DNA of 64,000 nt from Martinezella rhizogenes (GTDB lineage: Bacteria; Pseudomonadota; Alphaproteobacteria; Rhizobiales; Rhizobiaceae), in assembly GCF_000799715.1 (NCBI RefSeq), contig NZ_JUHG01000011.1, positions 310,001 through 374,000 on the forward strand, read 5' to 3'. The position numbers and the translations under genes are program-made. The notes beneath the pieces were generated by a model that was not told where the DNA came from, did no database searches, and worked only from the letters and a program-made list of their open reading frames with translations. Each line of letters starts with the position of its first letter. The stretch's first letter is position 1. Of the stretch, positions 19,995 through 29,735 are shown piece after piece.

Positions 19995-20765
19995 TCAGGC
20001 GAACTGCCGTTCGAATGCGCCATAGATGGCGAGGAAGTCTGTGGCTTTCAAGCTTTGCCCGCCGACGAGCAAACCGTTGACATTTGCGACCGAAAGCAGG
20101 TCGGCCGCATTCGCGCCGCTGACCGAGCCGCCGTAGAGAAGACGGAACTTTTTGCCATCCTCGCCGAAGCGCTCAACGAGTTCGCCGCGGATGAAGGCGT
20201 GGGCCTCCTCGACGTCAGCGCGCGTAGGCACTTTACCCGTACCGATCGCCCAGACGGGCTCATAGGCGATGACGGTTGTTTCCGAGACGGAACCGTCTGG
20301 AACCGAGCCGGCGAGTTGGCGCTTGAGCACGTCAAGGGTCTGAGCATTGTCGCGCTCTTCCGCCGTCTCGCCGATGCAGACGATCGCGATCAGATCGGCA
20401 TTGAGCGCCGCTTCGGCCTTGGCGCGCACCAATGCGTCGCTTTCCGCATGGTTCCTGCGGCGTTCGGAATGGCCGACGATGACGTGGGTGCCGAAGCAAT
20501 CGGCAATCATCTCTGCGGAAATATCGCCGGTATGCGCGCCGCTGACCAGTTGATGGCAATCCTGTGCACCGATCGCCAGCGGGCTGTCATCGCAGAGGGC
20601 TGTTGCGACATAAAGGAGCGTTGCCGGCGGGCAGAGCAGCGTGTCGATCTTTTCCGACAGCGGCGCCTTCACGCCTTCCGCGATCGCCTTGATCTGGTCG
20701 AGGCTGGCACGCGTGCCGTTCATCTTCCAGTTTCCTGCCAGCAGCGGCCGTATTTGCTTCGTCAT
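19995..20765 (-). CDS. tpiA: Triosephosphate isomerase
   Basis: Interconverts dihydroxyacetone phosphate and glyceraldehyde 3-phosphate. It has 256 residues with all active-site motifs: GNWKMNG (Lys), VIVGHSERR (His electrophile), [11 protein letters not shown] (Glu base) and [11 protein letters not shown] (phosphate loop). GGGGAGATGAGGA precedes the ATG. With secG and pyrG it forms the conserved tpiA-secG-pyrG cluster. Confidence 0.97.
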   Translation of the reverse strand: MTKQIRPLLAGNWKMNGTRASLDQIKAIAEGVKAPLSEKIDTLLCPPATLLYVATALCDDSPLAIGAQDCHQLVSGAHTGDISAEMIADCFGTHVIVGHSERRRNHAESDALVRAKAEAALNADLIAIVCIGETAEERDNAQTLDVLKRQLAGSVPDGSVSETTVIAYEPVWAIGTGKVPTRADVEEAHAFIRGELVERFGEDGKKFRLLYGGSVSGANAADLLSVANVNGLLVGGQSLKATDFLAIYGAFERQFA

Positions 20766-20905
20766 TCCTCATCTCCCCGTCATTCGTGTGCTGCCGCACT
20801 AACAAAAGTGAGAGGGAAAGAAAAGTTAACGGCTGTCCTCGGGGTGGCTTAAAATCGTTTAAAAATCGCTTTTGCGAAAATAAACCGAAATTTTTTCGAA
20901 AAGAC

Positions 20906-21802
20906 CTAGGACGGCTGTGGATCGATGATCCAGTTCAGCACTTTCCGCCAGTCGGTCATGCGAACCGGCGTGCCGTGATTGCCGGTGGCAAACAGCGTGA
21001 ACCGTGTTGGGTAATGCGCCTTATAGAGCTTTTCAAACAACGCCTCTTGGTCGGCGGCTGCATAGACCGAATCCTTGCTGCCATGGGTAAACCAGACCGG
21101 CAGCTTCGCCTTGTAGAAGGCGCTCTTGACGAAATCGGGATCGGTCACGCCACTCAAAATCGCCATGCCCTTCAGGCGCTTGACGCTTTCCGCATCGCGG
21201 GTAATGCCCCAGCAGACGAAACTGCCCATCGAGGCGCAGGTGAGGATCACCGGCTTGCCGCCGGACTTCTCATAGGAATAGCGGATCAGGGCCGCGATAT
21301 CGGCGACGCCGTCGCTGTTGAAGCTCTTGACGCTCGGCGCGTAGTAGGTGCCGCCATTGTTGTAGGCGAGGTTCTTCAGCCGGTTGAAGTTGCCGCCGAA
21401 GGTGTAGTCGTTCGACCCCAGCCGGCGGTCGCCGCCACGGCCATGGATGAAGATTACCGTGAAAGCCTGTCCCGATGCCGGGCCGATGCGGGTTACGTCG
21501 AGCTTGCGATCGCCAAGCGGCAAGGTCTCGTCTTCTTGCGACTTCCAGCGCACACCGGTGGCGATATAGGCCGGCTTGACCCGCTTTTCCGGGATCTGGT
21601 CGCGATCGTTAATATCGCGCATTTCCTGATAGTCGATCGTCTGGAACGCGCCATTGTCATGGTTCTCGATGACTGTCTGGTTGGAAAACAGATCGTCCTT
21701 GAAGGGTTTCAGCGCCTCGGCTGCGGCACCCGATGCGACGGCCAGCGGCAAAAAGGCCGCAATTGCGGCTATCATCGACAAATGAGCTGTGGACATTCGC
21801 AT
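20906..21802 (-). CDS. Secreted alpha/beta hydrolase
   Basis: A 298-residue periplasmic or exported alpha/beta-hydrolase-fold protein. The N-terminus is a clear signal peptide (MRMSTAHLSMIAAIAAFLPL, cleavage near GAAAEA). Oxyanion motif VIFIHGRGGDRR, nucleophile elbow CASMGS (Cys replaces the first Gly of GxSxG), acid candidate in HGSKDSVYAAAD and His in GNHGTP are visible. I chose the ATG at 21802 because AGGAAAG lies about 9 nt upstream; the longest frame starts at 21853. No neighbour suggests a substrate. Confidence 0.8.
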   Translation of the reverse strand: MRMSTAHLSMIAAIAAFLPLAVASGAAAEALKPFKDDLFSNQTVIENHDNGAFQTIDYQEMRDINDRDQIPEKRVKPAYIATGVRWKSQEDETLPLGDRKLDVTRIGPASGQAFTVIFIHGRGGDRRLGSNDYTFGGNFNRLKNLAYNNGGTYYAPSVKSFNSDGVADIAALIRYSYEKSGGKPVILTCASMGSFVCWGITRDAESVKRLKGMAILSGVTDPDFVKSAFYKAKLPVWFTHGSKDSVYAAADQEALFEKLYKAHYPTRFTLFATGNHGTPVRMTDWRKVLNWIIDPQPS

Positions 21803-22001
21803 GCGGACACTTTCCTCGATAGGCTCTCGGGCTTGCCATTCGCCGCCCGGCAACGCAAATCTTTTTTCGAATTTGTCCCGTCACTGGGGCGCCATCGCGT
21901 TAGAACGTCATTTCTGGCAGAATCAAGGTGATTCGCGGCAATGACGGCAAATGTGATGATTCTGGGGTGTGACCCCTTCAAGGATAAATCTGAACAGCTC
22001 C

Positions 22002-24071
22002 ATGGATAACAGCAACGATCTCTTCTCCGGACTGCCCGTTTCGCCGAAGCCGGAAACGGCGGAAAAGCCGGCCGCAAAGGTTGAAAGCCCTGTGGCCGCT
22101 CCTGCCCCTGCCCCGCGCGCAGTTCCGACAACCTCGTCCGTCGAGGAATACGGTGCGAGTTCGATCCGCGTTCTCGAAGGCCTCGAGCCGGTGCGCATGC
22201 GTCCCGGCATGTATATCGGCGGCACGGACGAGAAGGCGTTGCATCACCTCTTCGCCGAGGTCATCGACAACTCCATGGACGAGGCCGTCGCCGGCCATGC
22301 CGATTTCATCGAAGTGCATCTTGACCAGCGTGGCTACTTGACCGTCACCGATAACGGCCGCGGCATTCCAGTCGAAAATCATCCGCAGGTGCCGGGCAAG
22401 TCGACGCTTGAGGTCATCATGACCAAGCTGCATGCCGGCGGTAAATTCGACGGCAAGGCCTACGAGACCTCTGGCGGTCTGCATGGCGTTGGCGTCTCCG
22501 TTGTCAACGCGCTCTCCGACGATCTCGAAGTCGAGGTGGCGCGTAACCGCAAGCTCTATCGCCAGCGCTTTTCGCGCGGCGTGCCGCAGGGTGGACTTGA
22601 GGAACTCGGCGACGTCCATAACCGCCGCGGCACCCGCGTCCGTTTCCATCCCGATCCGCAGATTTTCGGCGATCATGCCAAGTTCGAACCGGCCCGCGTC
22701 TTCCGCATGGCCCGCTCCAAGGCCTATCTCTTCGGCGGTGTAGAGATCCGCTGGAGCTGCGATCCGGAATTGGCGCCGGCAGGCTCGGATGTTCCCGAAA
22801 AGGCCGTCTTCCATTTCCCCGGCGGCCTGAAGGATTATCTCAAGGCGACGATGGGCAATGAGTTCACCGTCACCCGCGAAATATTCTCCGGCAAGTCGGA
22901 GAAGGGAACCGGCCACGGTTCGCTGGAATGGGCGATCACCTGGTATGGCGGCGACCCGCAGGTCCATTCCTATTGCAACACCATTCCCACTCCCGAAGGC
23001 GGCACGCATGAGGCCGGCCTGCGTATCGCGCTGACCAAGGGGTTGAAAAACTACGCCGAGTTGACACAGAACAAGCGTGCCGCCGGCATTAGCACCGACG
23101 ACGTGATGATTTCCGGCGTCGGCATGCTCTCCATCTTCATCCGTGAGCCGGAATTCGTCGGTCAAACCAAGGACAGGCTTGCGACCGTCGAGGCACAGCG
23201 TATCGTTGAAAACGCGTTGCGCGATCCTTTCGATCACTATCTCACCGACAATCCGACCGAAGCCGAAAAGCTGCTGGAATGGGTGATCGAACGCTCCGAG
23301 GAGCGTCTGCGTCGCCGCAAGGAAAAGGAAGTCAATCGCAAGTCGGCTGTGCGCAAGCTGCGCCTACCGGGCAAGCTCGCCGATTGTTCTCAGAACACCG
23401 CCGAAGGCGCCGAACTCTTTCTCGTCGAAGGTGATTCGGCTGGTGGCTCCGCCAAACAGGCACGCAACCGCATGAACCAGGCGATCCTGCCGCTGCGCGG
23501 CAAGATCCTCAACGTCGCCAGCGCCGGCCGCGAAAAACTGTCCGCCAACCAGCAGATTTCCGATCTGGTCCAGGCGCTCGGTTGCGGCACGCGCTCGAAA
23601 TATCGCGAGGAAGACCTCCGCTATCAGCGCATCGTCGTCATGACCGATGCCGACGTCGACGGCGCTCATATCGCCTCGCTGCTGATCACCTTCTTCTATC
23701 AGGAAATGACCGAGTTGATCCGTGGCGGGCACCTCTTCCTGGCCGTGCCGCCGCTCTACAAGATCACGCAGGGATCGAAATCTATCTATGCCCGCGACGA
23801 CGCCCATAGGCTGGAGCTGATGGAGAGCGATTTCAAGGGTAAGGGCAAGGTCGAAATCAGCCGATTCAAAGGCTTGGGCGAAATGCTTCCTGCCCAGCTT
23901 AAAGAAACGACGATGGATCCGTCCAAGCGCACGCTGTTGCGTGTCGTGATCGACGAAGTGGACTTCGAAGGCACGCGTGACGCCGTCGACAACCTCATGG
24001 GCACCAAGCCCGAGGCCCGCTTCCGCTTCATTCAGGAGCGTGCGGCATTTGCGGAAAATCTGGATATCTGA
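22002..24071 (+). CDS. parE: DNA topoisomerase IV subunit B
   Basis: ATPase subunit of topoisomerase IV, which decatenates daughter chromosomes with ParC. At 689 residues it has the GHKL ATPase motifs (EVIDNSMDEAVAGHAD, VTDNGRGIPVENHP, TSGGLHGVGVSVVNALS) and the Toprim motifs (ELFLVEGDSAGGSAKQARNR, then VMTDADVDGAHI). The N-terminal extension rich in Ala/Pro/Lys (about 1-45) is usual in rhizobia. The ATG at 22002 gives MDNSNDLFSGLP; an in-frame GTG exists at 21969. parC is not in the window. A hairpin directly follows the stop. Confidence 0.95.
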   Translation: MDNSNDLFSGLPVSPKPETAEKPAAKVESPVAAPAPAPRAVPTTSSVEEYGASSIRVLEGLEPVRMRPGMYIGGTDEKALHHLFAEVIDNSMDEAVAGHADFIEVHLDQRGYLTVTDNGRGIPVENHPQVPGKSTLEVIMTKLHAGGKFDGKAYETSGGLHGVGVSVVNALSDDLEVEVARNRKLYRQRFSRGVPQGGLEELGDVHNRRGTRVRFHPDPQIFGDHAKFEPARVFRMARSKAYLFGGVEIRWSCDPELAPAGSDVPEKAVFHFPGGLKDYLKATMGNEFTVTREIFSGKSEKGTGHGSLEWAITWYGGDPQVHSYCNTIPTPEGGTHEAGLRIALTKGLKNYAELTQNKRAAGISTDDVMISGVGMLSIFIREPEFVGQTKDRLATVEAQRIVENALRDPFDHYLTDNPTEAEKLLEWVIERSEERLRRRKEKEVNRKSAVRKLRLPGKLADCSQNTAEGAELFLVEGDSAGGSAKQARNRMNQAILPLRGKILNVASAGREKLSANQQISDLVQALGCGTRSKYREEDLRYQRIVVMTDADVDGAHIASLLITFFYQEMTELIRGGHLFLAVPPLYKITQGSKSIYARDDAHRLELMESDFKGKGKVEISRFKGLGEMLPAQLKETTMDPSKRTLLRVVIDEVDFEGTRDAVDNLMGTKPEARFRFIQERAAFAENLDI

Positions 24072-24092
24072 CAGCCGCACTTCGGCGGCTGT
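24071..24092 (+). terminator. Hairpin after parE
   Basis: The 8-bp stem ACAGCCGC / GCGGCTGT with the 6-nt loop ACTTCG begins at the last base of the parE stop. No strong T-run follows, so termination efficiency is uncertain. Confidence 0.55.
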
Positions 24093-24215
24093 GGCAAAAT
24101 CGATTTCCTGATATTTTTAGGGGATGGAGCGCGATCCGTAACGAAAGCGTCATGGGCGGATGCATAGATGCGGCGCGAACCCGCCAGCTCATGATCCGGA
24201 TGTAACGATATCGCC

Positions 24216-25349
24216 ATGATGAAGCCCTTCCTGACGACCGCCGCTCTTGCCCTTTTCCTCAGCACGGCAGCTCGGGCCACCGATATCGGTACGACGATCG
24301 ATGTGCCCTGCCCCTTCGGCGACTGCAAGGCTGGCATCAGCCTCTCCTATCTCGGCGAATACGACATTCCGACGGGCTTCAGGGAAAACGGCGTCGAGGT
24401 CGGTGGTCTCTCGGGCATCGAATTCGACCCTTCGACCGGTCATTATATTTCGATCAGCGATGACCGCTCCGAAAGGGCACCGGCTCGCTTCTACGATCTC
24501 GACATCGATGTCAGCGCTGACGGCCTCAAGGGCGTGACGGTGCTCGATCATGTGACGCTGAAGGACAAGAACGGCCAGCCTTTCGCGTTCCGCACGGTTG
24601 ATTCCGAGTCGATCCGCATCGGCAAGGACGGCATCTATTGGAGCAGCGAAGGCGACGGCAAGGCGCTGTTGCCGCCATTCGTGCGCGTCGCCAATCGCGA
24701 TGGCAGCTTCGTGCGCGAATTGGCCTTGCCGGAAGGCTTTGCGCCGACATCGGACAAAACCACTGGCATTCGCGACAACCTCGCCTTCGAGGGCCTGACG
24801 TTTCTCGCCGGTGGCGACCTCCTCGTCGGCGCGGAATCCGCGCTTTATCAGGACGGGCCGATGACAACACTGACCAATGGTGCGCTTGCTCGCATCATCC
24901 GTTACGATGCGGCCACTGGCGTACAGAAAGCGGAATATGTCTATCCGATCTCACCGATCCCTCAGGCGCCTGCCAAGCCCGGCGGCTGGAACGATTTCGG
25001 CATGTCGGAAATCCTGGCGCTGGACGACCGTCATGGGCTTTCCGTCGAGCGCGGTTACGCGCAGGATATCGGCAATTCGGTGGTCATCAACATCTTCGAT
25101 CTCGCCGGTGCGACCGATGTTTCCGCTATCCCGTCGCTCGCAAAGACCGATCAGCGTGTCGTGCCGGTGCGCAAGACCCAGGTGATGGATTTGCGTGCGC
25201 TTGGCCTTGCACCTGATAATATCGAGGGTGTCACCTTCGGCAAGGCGAAGGATGGCACGGATGTGCTGATCTTCGTTGCCGACAACAATTTCAATCCGAC
25301 GCAGAAGACCCAGTTCTTTGCCTTCAGGGTCATCCGCCGGCCCTCCTGA
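24216..25349 (+). CDS. Secreted esterase-like activity of phytase family protein
   Basis: A 377-residue exported protein with a short signal peptide (about 1-21, ending STAARA) and a beta-propeller-like domain of the 'esterase-like activity of phytase' family. Recognisable stretches are VGGLSGIEFDPSTGHYISISDDR, VDSESIRIGKDGIYWSSEGD (parts of each), RDNLAFEGLTF and NDFGMSEILALDD, then LGLAPDNIEGVTFG. The Asp/Glu-rich loops could bind Ca2+, as in related beta-propeller phytases. True substrates of the family are poorly known, so the name is a fold label. It stands alone between parE and a permease gene. Confidence 0.82.
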   Translation: MMKPFLTTAALALFLSTAARATDIGTTIDVPCPFGDCKAGISLSYLGEYDIPTGFRENGVEVGGLSGIEFDPSTGHYISISDDRSERAPARFYDLDIDVSADGLKGVTVLDHVTLKDKNGQPFAFRTVDSESIRIGKDGIYWSSEGDGKALLPPFVRVANRDGSFVRELALPEGFAPTSDKTTGIRDNLAFEGLTFLAGGDLLVGAESALYQDGPMTTLTNGALARIIRYDAATGVQKAEYVYPISPIPQAPAKPGGWNDFGMSEILALDDRHGLSVERGYAQDIGNSVVINIFDLAGATDVSAIPSLAKTDQRVVPVRKTQVMDLRALGLAPDNIEGVTFGKAKDGTDVLIFVADNNFNPTQKTQFFAFRVIRRPS

Positions 25350-25489
25350 GCGGTGGCCTCTTGCCCGCATTGGTAGTCGTCGTGCCGTCACGACAACGGA
25401 TTATATAGGCTTTCGGATGGTGGCCCTTGAATCGGCCTAGATCATAGCTCATAACCGGTTGATCGAATAAAAAAGGTAAAACAAGTCCG

Positions 25490-26668
25490 GTGGGTGTATT
25501 CGAACGTCAAAAGCAGAAGGAACCACGGTGGCTGGGGCCTACCGCACCTTCACGCATGGCCCTTATTCCGTCCATTTCGGCGGCACGCTGGCTATTAATC
25601 CTGATTGCCGCGGCTGGCATCTATTTCTTCTACGGTTTTCTGATCCCGGTGCTGGCTGCCGCCGTGATCGGTTTTGCCACCTGGCCGCTCTATAGCGACC
25701 TCCTGCGCCGGACCGGCGGCAACACGACGCTCGCCGCCGCCATCGCCATTGCCTTTATCGTCACATTCCTGGTGCTGCCGATCGTGCTTTCCGCCGTCTA
25801 TATGGCTGGCGAGGTGCGCGAATGGTTTGGCTGGGCCGTGCATGTCAATCGCGACGGCGCTCCGCCGCCGCAGTGGATTCTGGCGCTACCAATGGTTGGG
25901 GCCTGGCTTGGCGATCAGTGGACGCAGTATATTGGAAGCCCCGGTTCCATCGGCGAATTGGCGCAACTCATCAGCGGCGCGCATATTGGCAATATCTACC
26001 GCGCGGTGCTTGCCGCCGGCGGCGGCGCCTTTCATGTCATTCTGACCTTGCTGTTCATGTTGATCGCCCTGTTTTTCATATACCGCGACGGCTCGATGTT
26101 CGTGCGCCAGGTCGATCTTTTGGGTGAACGCATCCTGCCGAACCGCTGGGAGCGCATCTCCCGCGTGGTGCCGGCAACGATCAGTTCCACGGTTATGGGC
26201 ATGACGCTGATCGCCCTCGGTGAGGGCATCGTGCTCGGTGTTGCCTATTGGATCGCGGGAGCGCCCTCGGCCGTCACGCTCGGCGTTCTCACGGGTGTCA
26301 TGGCGCTGGTGCCTGGCGGCGCGCCGCTCTCCATGTCGCTTGTCTCCATTTATCTGGTTGCCAGCGGTTCGCTATGGGCAGGTGTGGGGCTGTTTGTCTG
26401 GGGCACGGTCGAACTTTTCATCGTCGACAAAACATTGCGGCCGAAGCTCGTCGGCGGGCCGATCAAACTGCCTTTTCTGCCGACCTTTTTCGGGCTCGTC
26501 GGCGGCGTCAAGACCATGGGCTTTCTCGGCCTGTTCATCGGCCCGGTGCTGATGGCCATCATCGTCGCCATCTGGCGCGAATGGATTCGCGAGGCCGAAC
26601 TGACCGAGGAGCAGCATGCCCAGGAGCCGGAACTGCAGTTGCGCATCCGGGATGGCTCCGACGGCTGA
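25490..26668 (+). CDS. AI-2E family (TqsA/PerM-like) permease
   Basis: Polytopic inner-membrane protein of up to 392 residues with about eight transmembrane segments: a pair at the N-terminus (about 33-75), two in the middle and a dense C-terminal cluster (about 210-365) containing the family signatures LTGVMALVPGG and FIGPVLMAIIVAIWREW. Members include a putative autoinducer-2 exporter, Na+/H+ antiporters and many of unknown role. The start is uncertain: GTG at 25490 is the longest, and an ATG at 25556 (MALIPSISAARW) would drop only a polar leader. The GNAT gene on the other strand is 14 bp beyond the stop. Confidence 0.85.
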   Translation: MGVFERQKQKEPRWLGPTAPSRMALIPSISAARWLLILIAAAGIYFFYGFLIPVLAAAVIGFATWPLYSDLLRRTGGNTTLAAAIAIAFIVTFLVLPIVLSAVYMAGEVREWFGWAVHVNRDGAPPPQWILALPMVGAWLGDQWTQYIGSPGSIGELAQLISGAHIGNIYRAVLAAGGGAFHVILTLLFMLIALFFIYRDGSMFVRQVDLLGERILPNRWERISRVVPATISSTVMGMTLIALGEGIVLGVAYWIAGAPSAVTLGVLTGVMALVPGGAPLSMSLVSIYLVASGSLWAGVGLFVWGTVELFIVDKTLRPKLVGGPIKLPFLPTFFGLVGGVKTMGFLGLFIGPVLMAIIVAIWREWIREAELTEEQHAQEPELQLRIRDGSDG

Positions 26669-26682
26669 TCAGATCCCTGCTA

Positions 26683-27138
26683 TCAGGACAGCGTCTTTTC
26701 CATGAACAGGCTGAGCGGATCGGGCTTGTAGTCGCCGAACGGCTCGATCTCGACATAGCCCAGCTTGCGATAGAGCGCGATGGCTTCCGGCTGGTATATG
26801 CCGGTTTCCAGCCTCACCGCCGTCAGCCTCTTTTCCGCCGCCGCCTCTTCGAGCACGTCCATCAACATCAGGGCGACCTTGCGTCCCCGGGCAATCGGAT
26901 CAACGAACATGCGCTTGATCTCGGCCGTGCCATCGCCGGCCTCGACTAGCGAGCAGCAGCCGACGATATCGCCATCCAACCGCGCAACCCAGAAGGTTAC
27001 TTCGGGTTTTTCCAATGAGCTCAGATCGAGCAGGTGGTTGCTCTCAGCGGGATAGAGCGATTCGGCATAGGCACTCGACATGTCGAGAAGACGGATGACA
27101 CCGTCCTGGCGCGGTGATTCAACGGCAATGGTCAGCAA
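26683..27138 (-). CDS. GNAT family N-acetyltransferase
   Basis: A 151-residue single-domain acetyl-CoA-dependent N-acetyltransferase. The acetyl-CoA pyrophosphate motif appears as VDPIARGRKVALMLMDVLEEA, preceded by the strand AEIKRMFV and followed by VRLETGIYQPEAIALYRKLGY, a typical C-terminal half of the fold. The acceptor substrate cannot be predicted. The DUF2336 gene lies upstream on the same strand, 36 bp from its start. Confidence 0.87.
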   Translation of the reverse strand: MLTIAVESPRQDGVIRLLDMSSAYAESLYPAESNHLLDLSSLEKPEVTFWVARLDGDIVGCCSLVEAGDGTAEIKRMFVDPIARGRKVALMLMDVLEEAAAEKRLTAVRLETGIYQPEAIALYRKLGYVEIEPFGDYKPDPLSLFMEKTLS

Positions 27139-27174
27139 GAAATATATCCTGAAAGCTTTGGTAGTCGATCAATA

Positions 27175-28314
27175 TCACGCCGCAGCGAGTGCCGCCAGCG
27201 CCGCGAAGCTCCGCGCCGTCTGCCGCCGTTCGGTATTGGCGAGCTTCTCCACCATGTCCAGCAACTGTATCGCGGCACCGGGTGACCGCTCGGCGACGCG
27301 GAATTTGCGCATAAGCCGGGTCGAGACGTTGTCCAGCATGGTGCCACCTGATGTACGTGATGCCTCGCGCCAGATCAGGGTCGCCTCGACGAAGACGACG
27401 CTGATATCACGCGGCAGGCCGGCAGATTCATAAAGCGCGCGAACAGCATAGACACGACCGGTCGACAGGATCGAACGAACCCGCCGCTCGCCGCAGCCGG
27501 AGAGGTTTGTGATCGCGCCCGCGAAGAAATCGACTTTGCCGGAGCAAAGCGCGTGCATCAGGAACGCTGGTGTCAGCCAGCCGGACTGTCGCAGATGTTC
27601 TGCCAGATCCGGAATATCGTCATGTTGAACCGATCCGGCGATGGAGACCGTCGCCGTCTCGCTCGCCTCGCGGATAATATGCTGCATCCGGCCCGCGCCG
27701 ATCGTGGCCTGGATAAGGCTCGAGCCGGCCAACGCGTCGCAAACATGCCGCATCAGCAGGTGGCGGACATCGGAAGGCAAACCGTCACGGGCGAGAAGCA
27801 GGCTACGAATTTCGGCGTGATCACCAAGCCGCTCGGCAATGCGTTTCAAGGAGGCACGCGACAATGAAGCAGCGTCGTTTTCCAGGAGGCAAAGGATTTC
27901 ATTCTCCCCGCCGATCTCGACCAGTGCCGCGGAAACCGGCCGTGGCACCTGCCCGCGCGAGGCGATCAGAACACGGGTCACGTCACTGCCGCGCAGCGCA
28001 AGGTCGACGAGGTCGCCATCGGTGAACACCGGCGACAAGAGAATAACCTGCCCCGCAATTTCCGGCTGATCCTCCGCCAGTGAAAGGATGATGCTGCGCG
28101 GTGCATTCGGCGCACGCGCCAGGGCTTCAGCGAGCGACAGGCGCACGCGGGGCGATGGATCATCAAGCAGATAGGTCATCGCCATTTCGGCGGCCTCACG
28201 CTCTCCTGGCGGCATCGCCGATTGCAGATAGGCACGGCCGAGGGCGTTGGCCGCCCTTGCCCTGCCCTCTGCCTTGGCGGTCTCGGCCCAGCGAAGAAAT
28301 GCTTCTATGATCAC
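27175..28314 (-). CDS. DUF2336 family protein (HEAT-like helical repeats)
   Basis: A 379-residue all-helical, Ala/Leu/Arg-rich cytoplasmic protein of the alphaproteobacterial DUF2336 family. Sequences such as LLDDPSPRVRLSLAEALA, HAEIRSLLLARDGLPSDVRHLLM and the C-terminal RKFRVAERSPGAAIQLLDMVEKL recur with a HEAT-repeat-like helix-turn-helix rhythm. The open frame runs to 28368, but homologues as I recall them begin IIEAFLRWAETAKA. The GTG at 28314 with GGGGCG just upstream is the likely start. Function is unknown, and the repeats suggest protein-protein interaction. Confidence 0.82.
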   Translation of the reverse strand: MIIEAFLRWAETAKAEGRARAANALGRAYLQSAMPPGEREAAEMAMTYLLDDPSPRVRLSLAEALARAPNAPRSIILSLAEDQPEIAGQVILLSPVFTDGDLVDLALRGSDVTRVLIASRGQVPRPVSAALVEIGGENEILCLLENDAASLSRASLKRIAERLGDHAEIRSLLLARDGLPSDVRHLLMRHVCDALAGSSLIQATIGAGRMQHIIREASETATVSIAGSVQHDDIPDLAEHLRQSGWLTPAFLMHALCSGKVDFFAGAITNLSGCGERRVRSILSTGRVYAVRALYESAGLPRDISVVFVEATLIWREASRTSGGTMLDNVSTRLMRKFRVAERSPGAAIQLLDMVEKLANTERRQTARSFAALAALAAA

Positions 28315-28432
28315 GTAACGCCCCGATATCGGCGGAACGATTCTCGCCCCGCAAACCCATGGGGACACGTTAGTGGCGAAAGGTTTACGGCTCGTTTACC
28401 TTATTTATTAACCACTAATGCGCGAACCGGCA

Positions 28433-29038
28433 TCATGGCGTCTTCGGTCGCACCAATTCGAAGACATCGCTGCCTTCGCTGTAGTCCATATAGCCCATGC
28501 GCGCGACGGGCCGGGCGAGCGCCATATCGAGCCGGCCGTCGCGAATGATCGCTTCATCGATATGGATGCCGACGACCTGGCCAAAAACCATGACGTTGTC
28601 CGTCGGCTTTCCATCGAGGTCCCTGGGCTGCATGATCTCCGTCACCCGGCACTCGAGGACGGCGAAGGCTTCGCCGACATAGGGCGCATCCACCAATCGG
28701 CCGGGCTCAGCCGTCAGGCCCGCAAGCGCGAACTCATTCGTGCCGTAGGGCACGGAAATGGATGAATGGTTCATCTTTTCGACCAGGTTGCGACTGACGA
28801 GATTGGCGGTGAAGACACCGGTTTCCTCGACATTGCGCGCGCTATCCTTGCGCCCGGTCGAGGAAAACATCACCAGTTTCGGCCGATCGCTGACGGCGTT
28901 GAAGAAGGAATAGGGTGACAGGTTGATAGAGCCATCCCTGCCCTTGCTGCCGATCCAGCCGATCGGCCGTGGTGTAACGATTGCCTTGAAAGGATCATGG
29001 GACAGGCCATGCTGATTGGTGTCGGTCGTATAGAACAT
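28433..29038 (-). CDS. Flavin reductase (DIM6/NTAB) family protein
   Basis: FMN-binding split-barrel protein of 201 residues. The signature TPRPIGWIGSKGRDGSINLSPYSFFNAVSDRPKLVMFS (quoted in part: PRPIGWIGS, NLSPYSFFNAVS) and SARNVEETGVFTANLVS define the family. Such proteins reduce flavin for partner oxygenases or act as oxidoreductases themselves. Its ATG shares one base with the stop of the upstream nitroreductase gene (TAATG), so the two flavoproteins are translationally coupled and may act together. Confidence 0.88.
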   Translation of the reverse strand: MFYTTDTNQHGLSHDPFKAIVTPRPIGWIGSKGRDGSINLSPYSFFNAVSDRPKLVMFSSTGRKDSARNVEETGVFTANLVSRNLVEKMNHSSISVPYGTNEFALAGLTAEPGRLVDAPYVGEAFAVLECRVTEIMQPRDLDGKPTDNVMVFGQVVGIHIDEAIIRDGRLDMALARPVARMGYMDYSEGSDVFELVRPKTP

Positions 29039-29625
29039 TACGCGTCCTCGCCGCCGACCCAGGTCACGGTTTCCGTCAGCTCCGGACGCGGGCGTTCGAC
29101 GGGCGGGAAGTTGGAGGAACCGATATGGATGAAGCCGGCGACCTTTTCACCCGGCTGGACACCAAGGAGCGGATAGGCACGCTCGTCATAGGCGAACCAT
29201 TCGGTCAGCCAGTTAGACACCCAGCCATGTGCATTGGCCGAGATCAGCAGATTGAGGCAAAGCGCGCCCGCTGACATCAACTGTTCCCATTCCGGGATCT
29301 TGAAATGCGGGCCTGCCTTGCTGACGACCGCGATAACGACCGGCGCGCGGGTGAAACGCGTGCGCTCGACCTGAATCATCTCCCCGGACAGATCCGGCTT
29401 GGCTTCCAGCGCGAGCTTCAACAATTCTTCGCCGATCCGCACCCGTTTCTCGCCGCGATAGACGATGAAGCGCCACGGAGCGAGCTTGCCGTGATCCGGC
29501 ACACGGGAGGCAAGCCGCAGGATCTCTTCGATTTCGGCCTTGTCCGGGCCTGGTTCCGCCATCTGAAATGCGGGAATGGATCGGCGAACCGCCAGATAAT
29601 CGACCAGCTTGATATCGGTTTTCAT
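29038..29625 (-). CDS. Nitroreductase family protein
   Basis: FMN-dependent NAD(P)H oxidoreductase of 195 residues. The N-terminal FMN-binding motif RRSIPAFQ, then [40 protein letters not shown] and the C-terminal GFIHIGSS are typical. The long frame to 29721 is rejected because the ATG at 29625 starts the conserved [16 protein letters not shown]. It forms a coupled two-gene unit with the flavin reductase gene. The physiological substrate is unknown. Confidence 0.9.
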   Translation of the reverse strand: MKTDIKLVDYLAVRRSIPAFQMAEPGPDKAEIEEILRLASRVPDHGKLAPWRFIVYRGEKRVRIGEELLKLALEAKPDLSGEMIQVERTRFTRAPVVIAVVSKAGPHFKIPEWEQLMSAGALCLNLLISANAHGWVSNWLTEWFAYDERAYPLLGVQPGEKVAGFIHIGSSNFPPVERPRPELTETVTWVGGEDA

Positions 29626-29735
29626 GGAATGATTGCTTTCATTTTCATGCGCGGGAGGAAGTGGGTCTTGAATTTGCCACCGCATTGGTCTTGAAGTGGC
29701 CTGTGTTTTACAGGAAGTCAATCGGTTGGGAACTC

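Noticed and set aside
21978..23237. A 419-codon minus-strand open frame opposite parE
   Set aside because: Antisense shadow of parE, with no recognisable domain or ribosome site.
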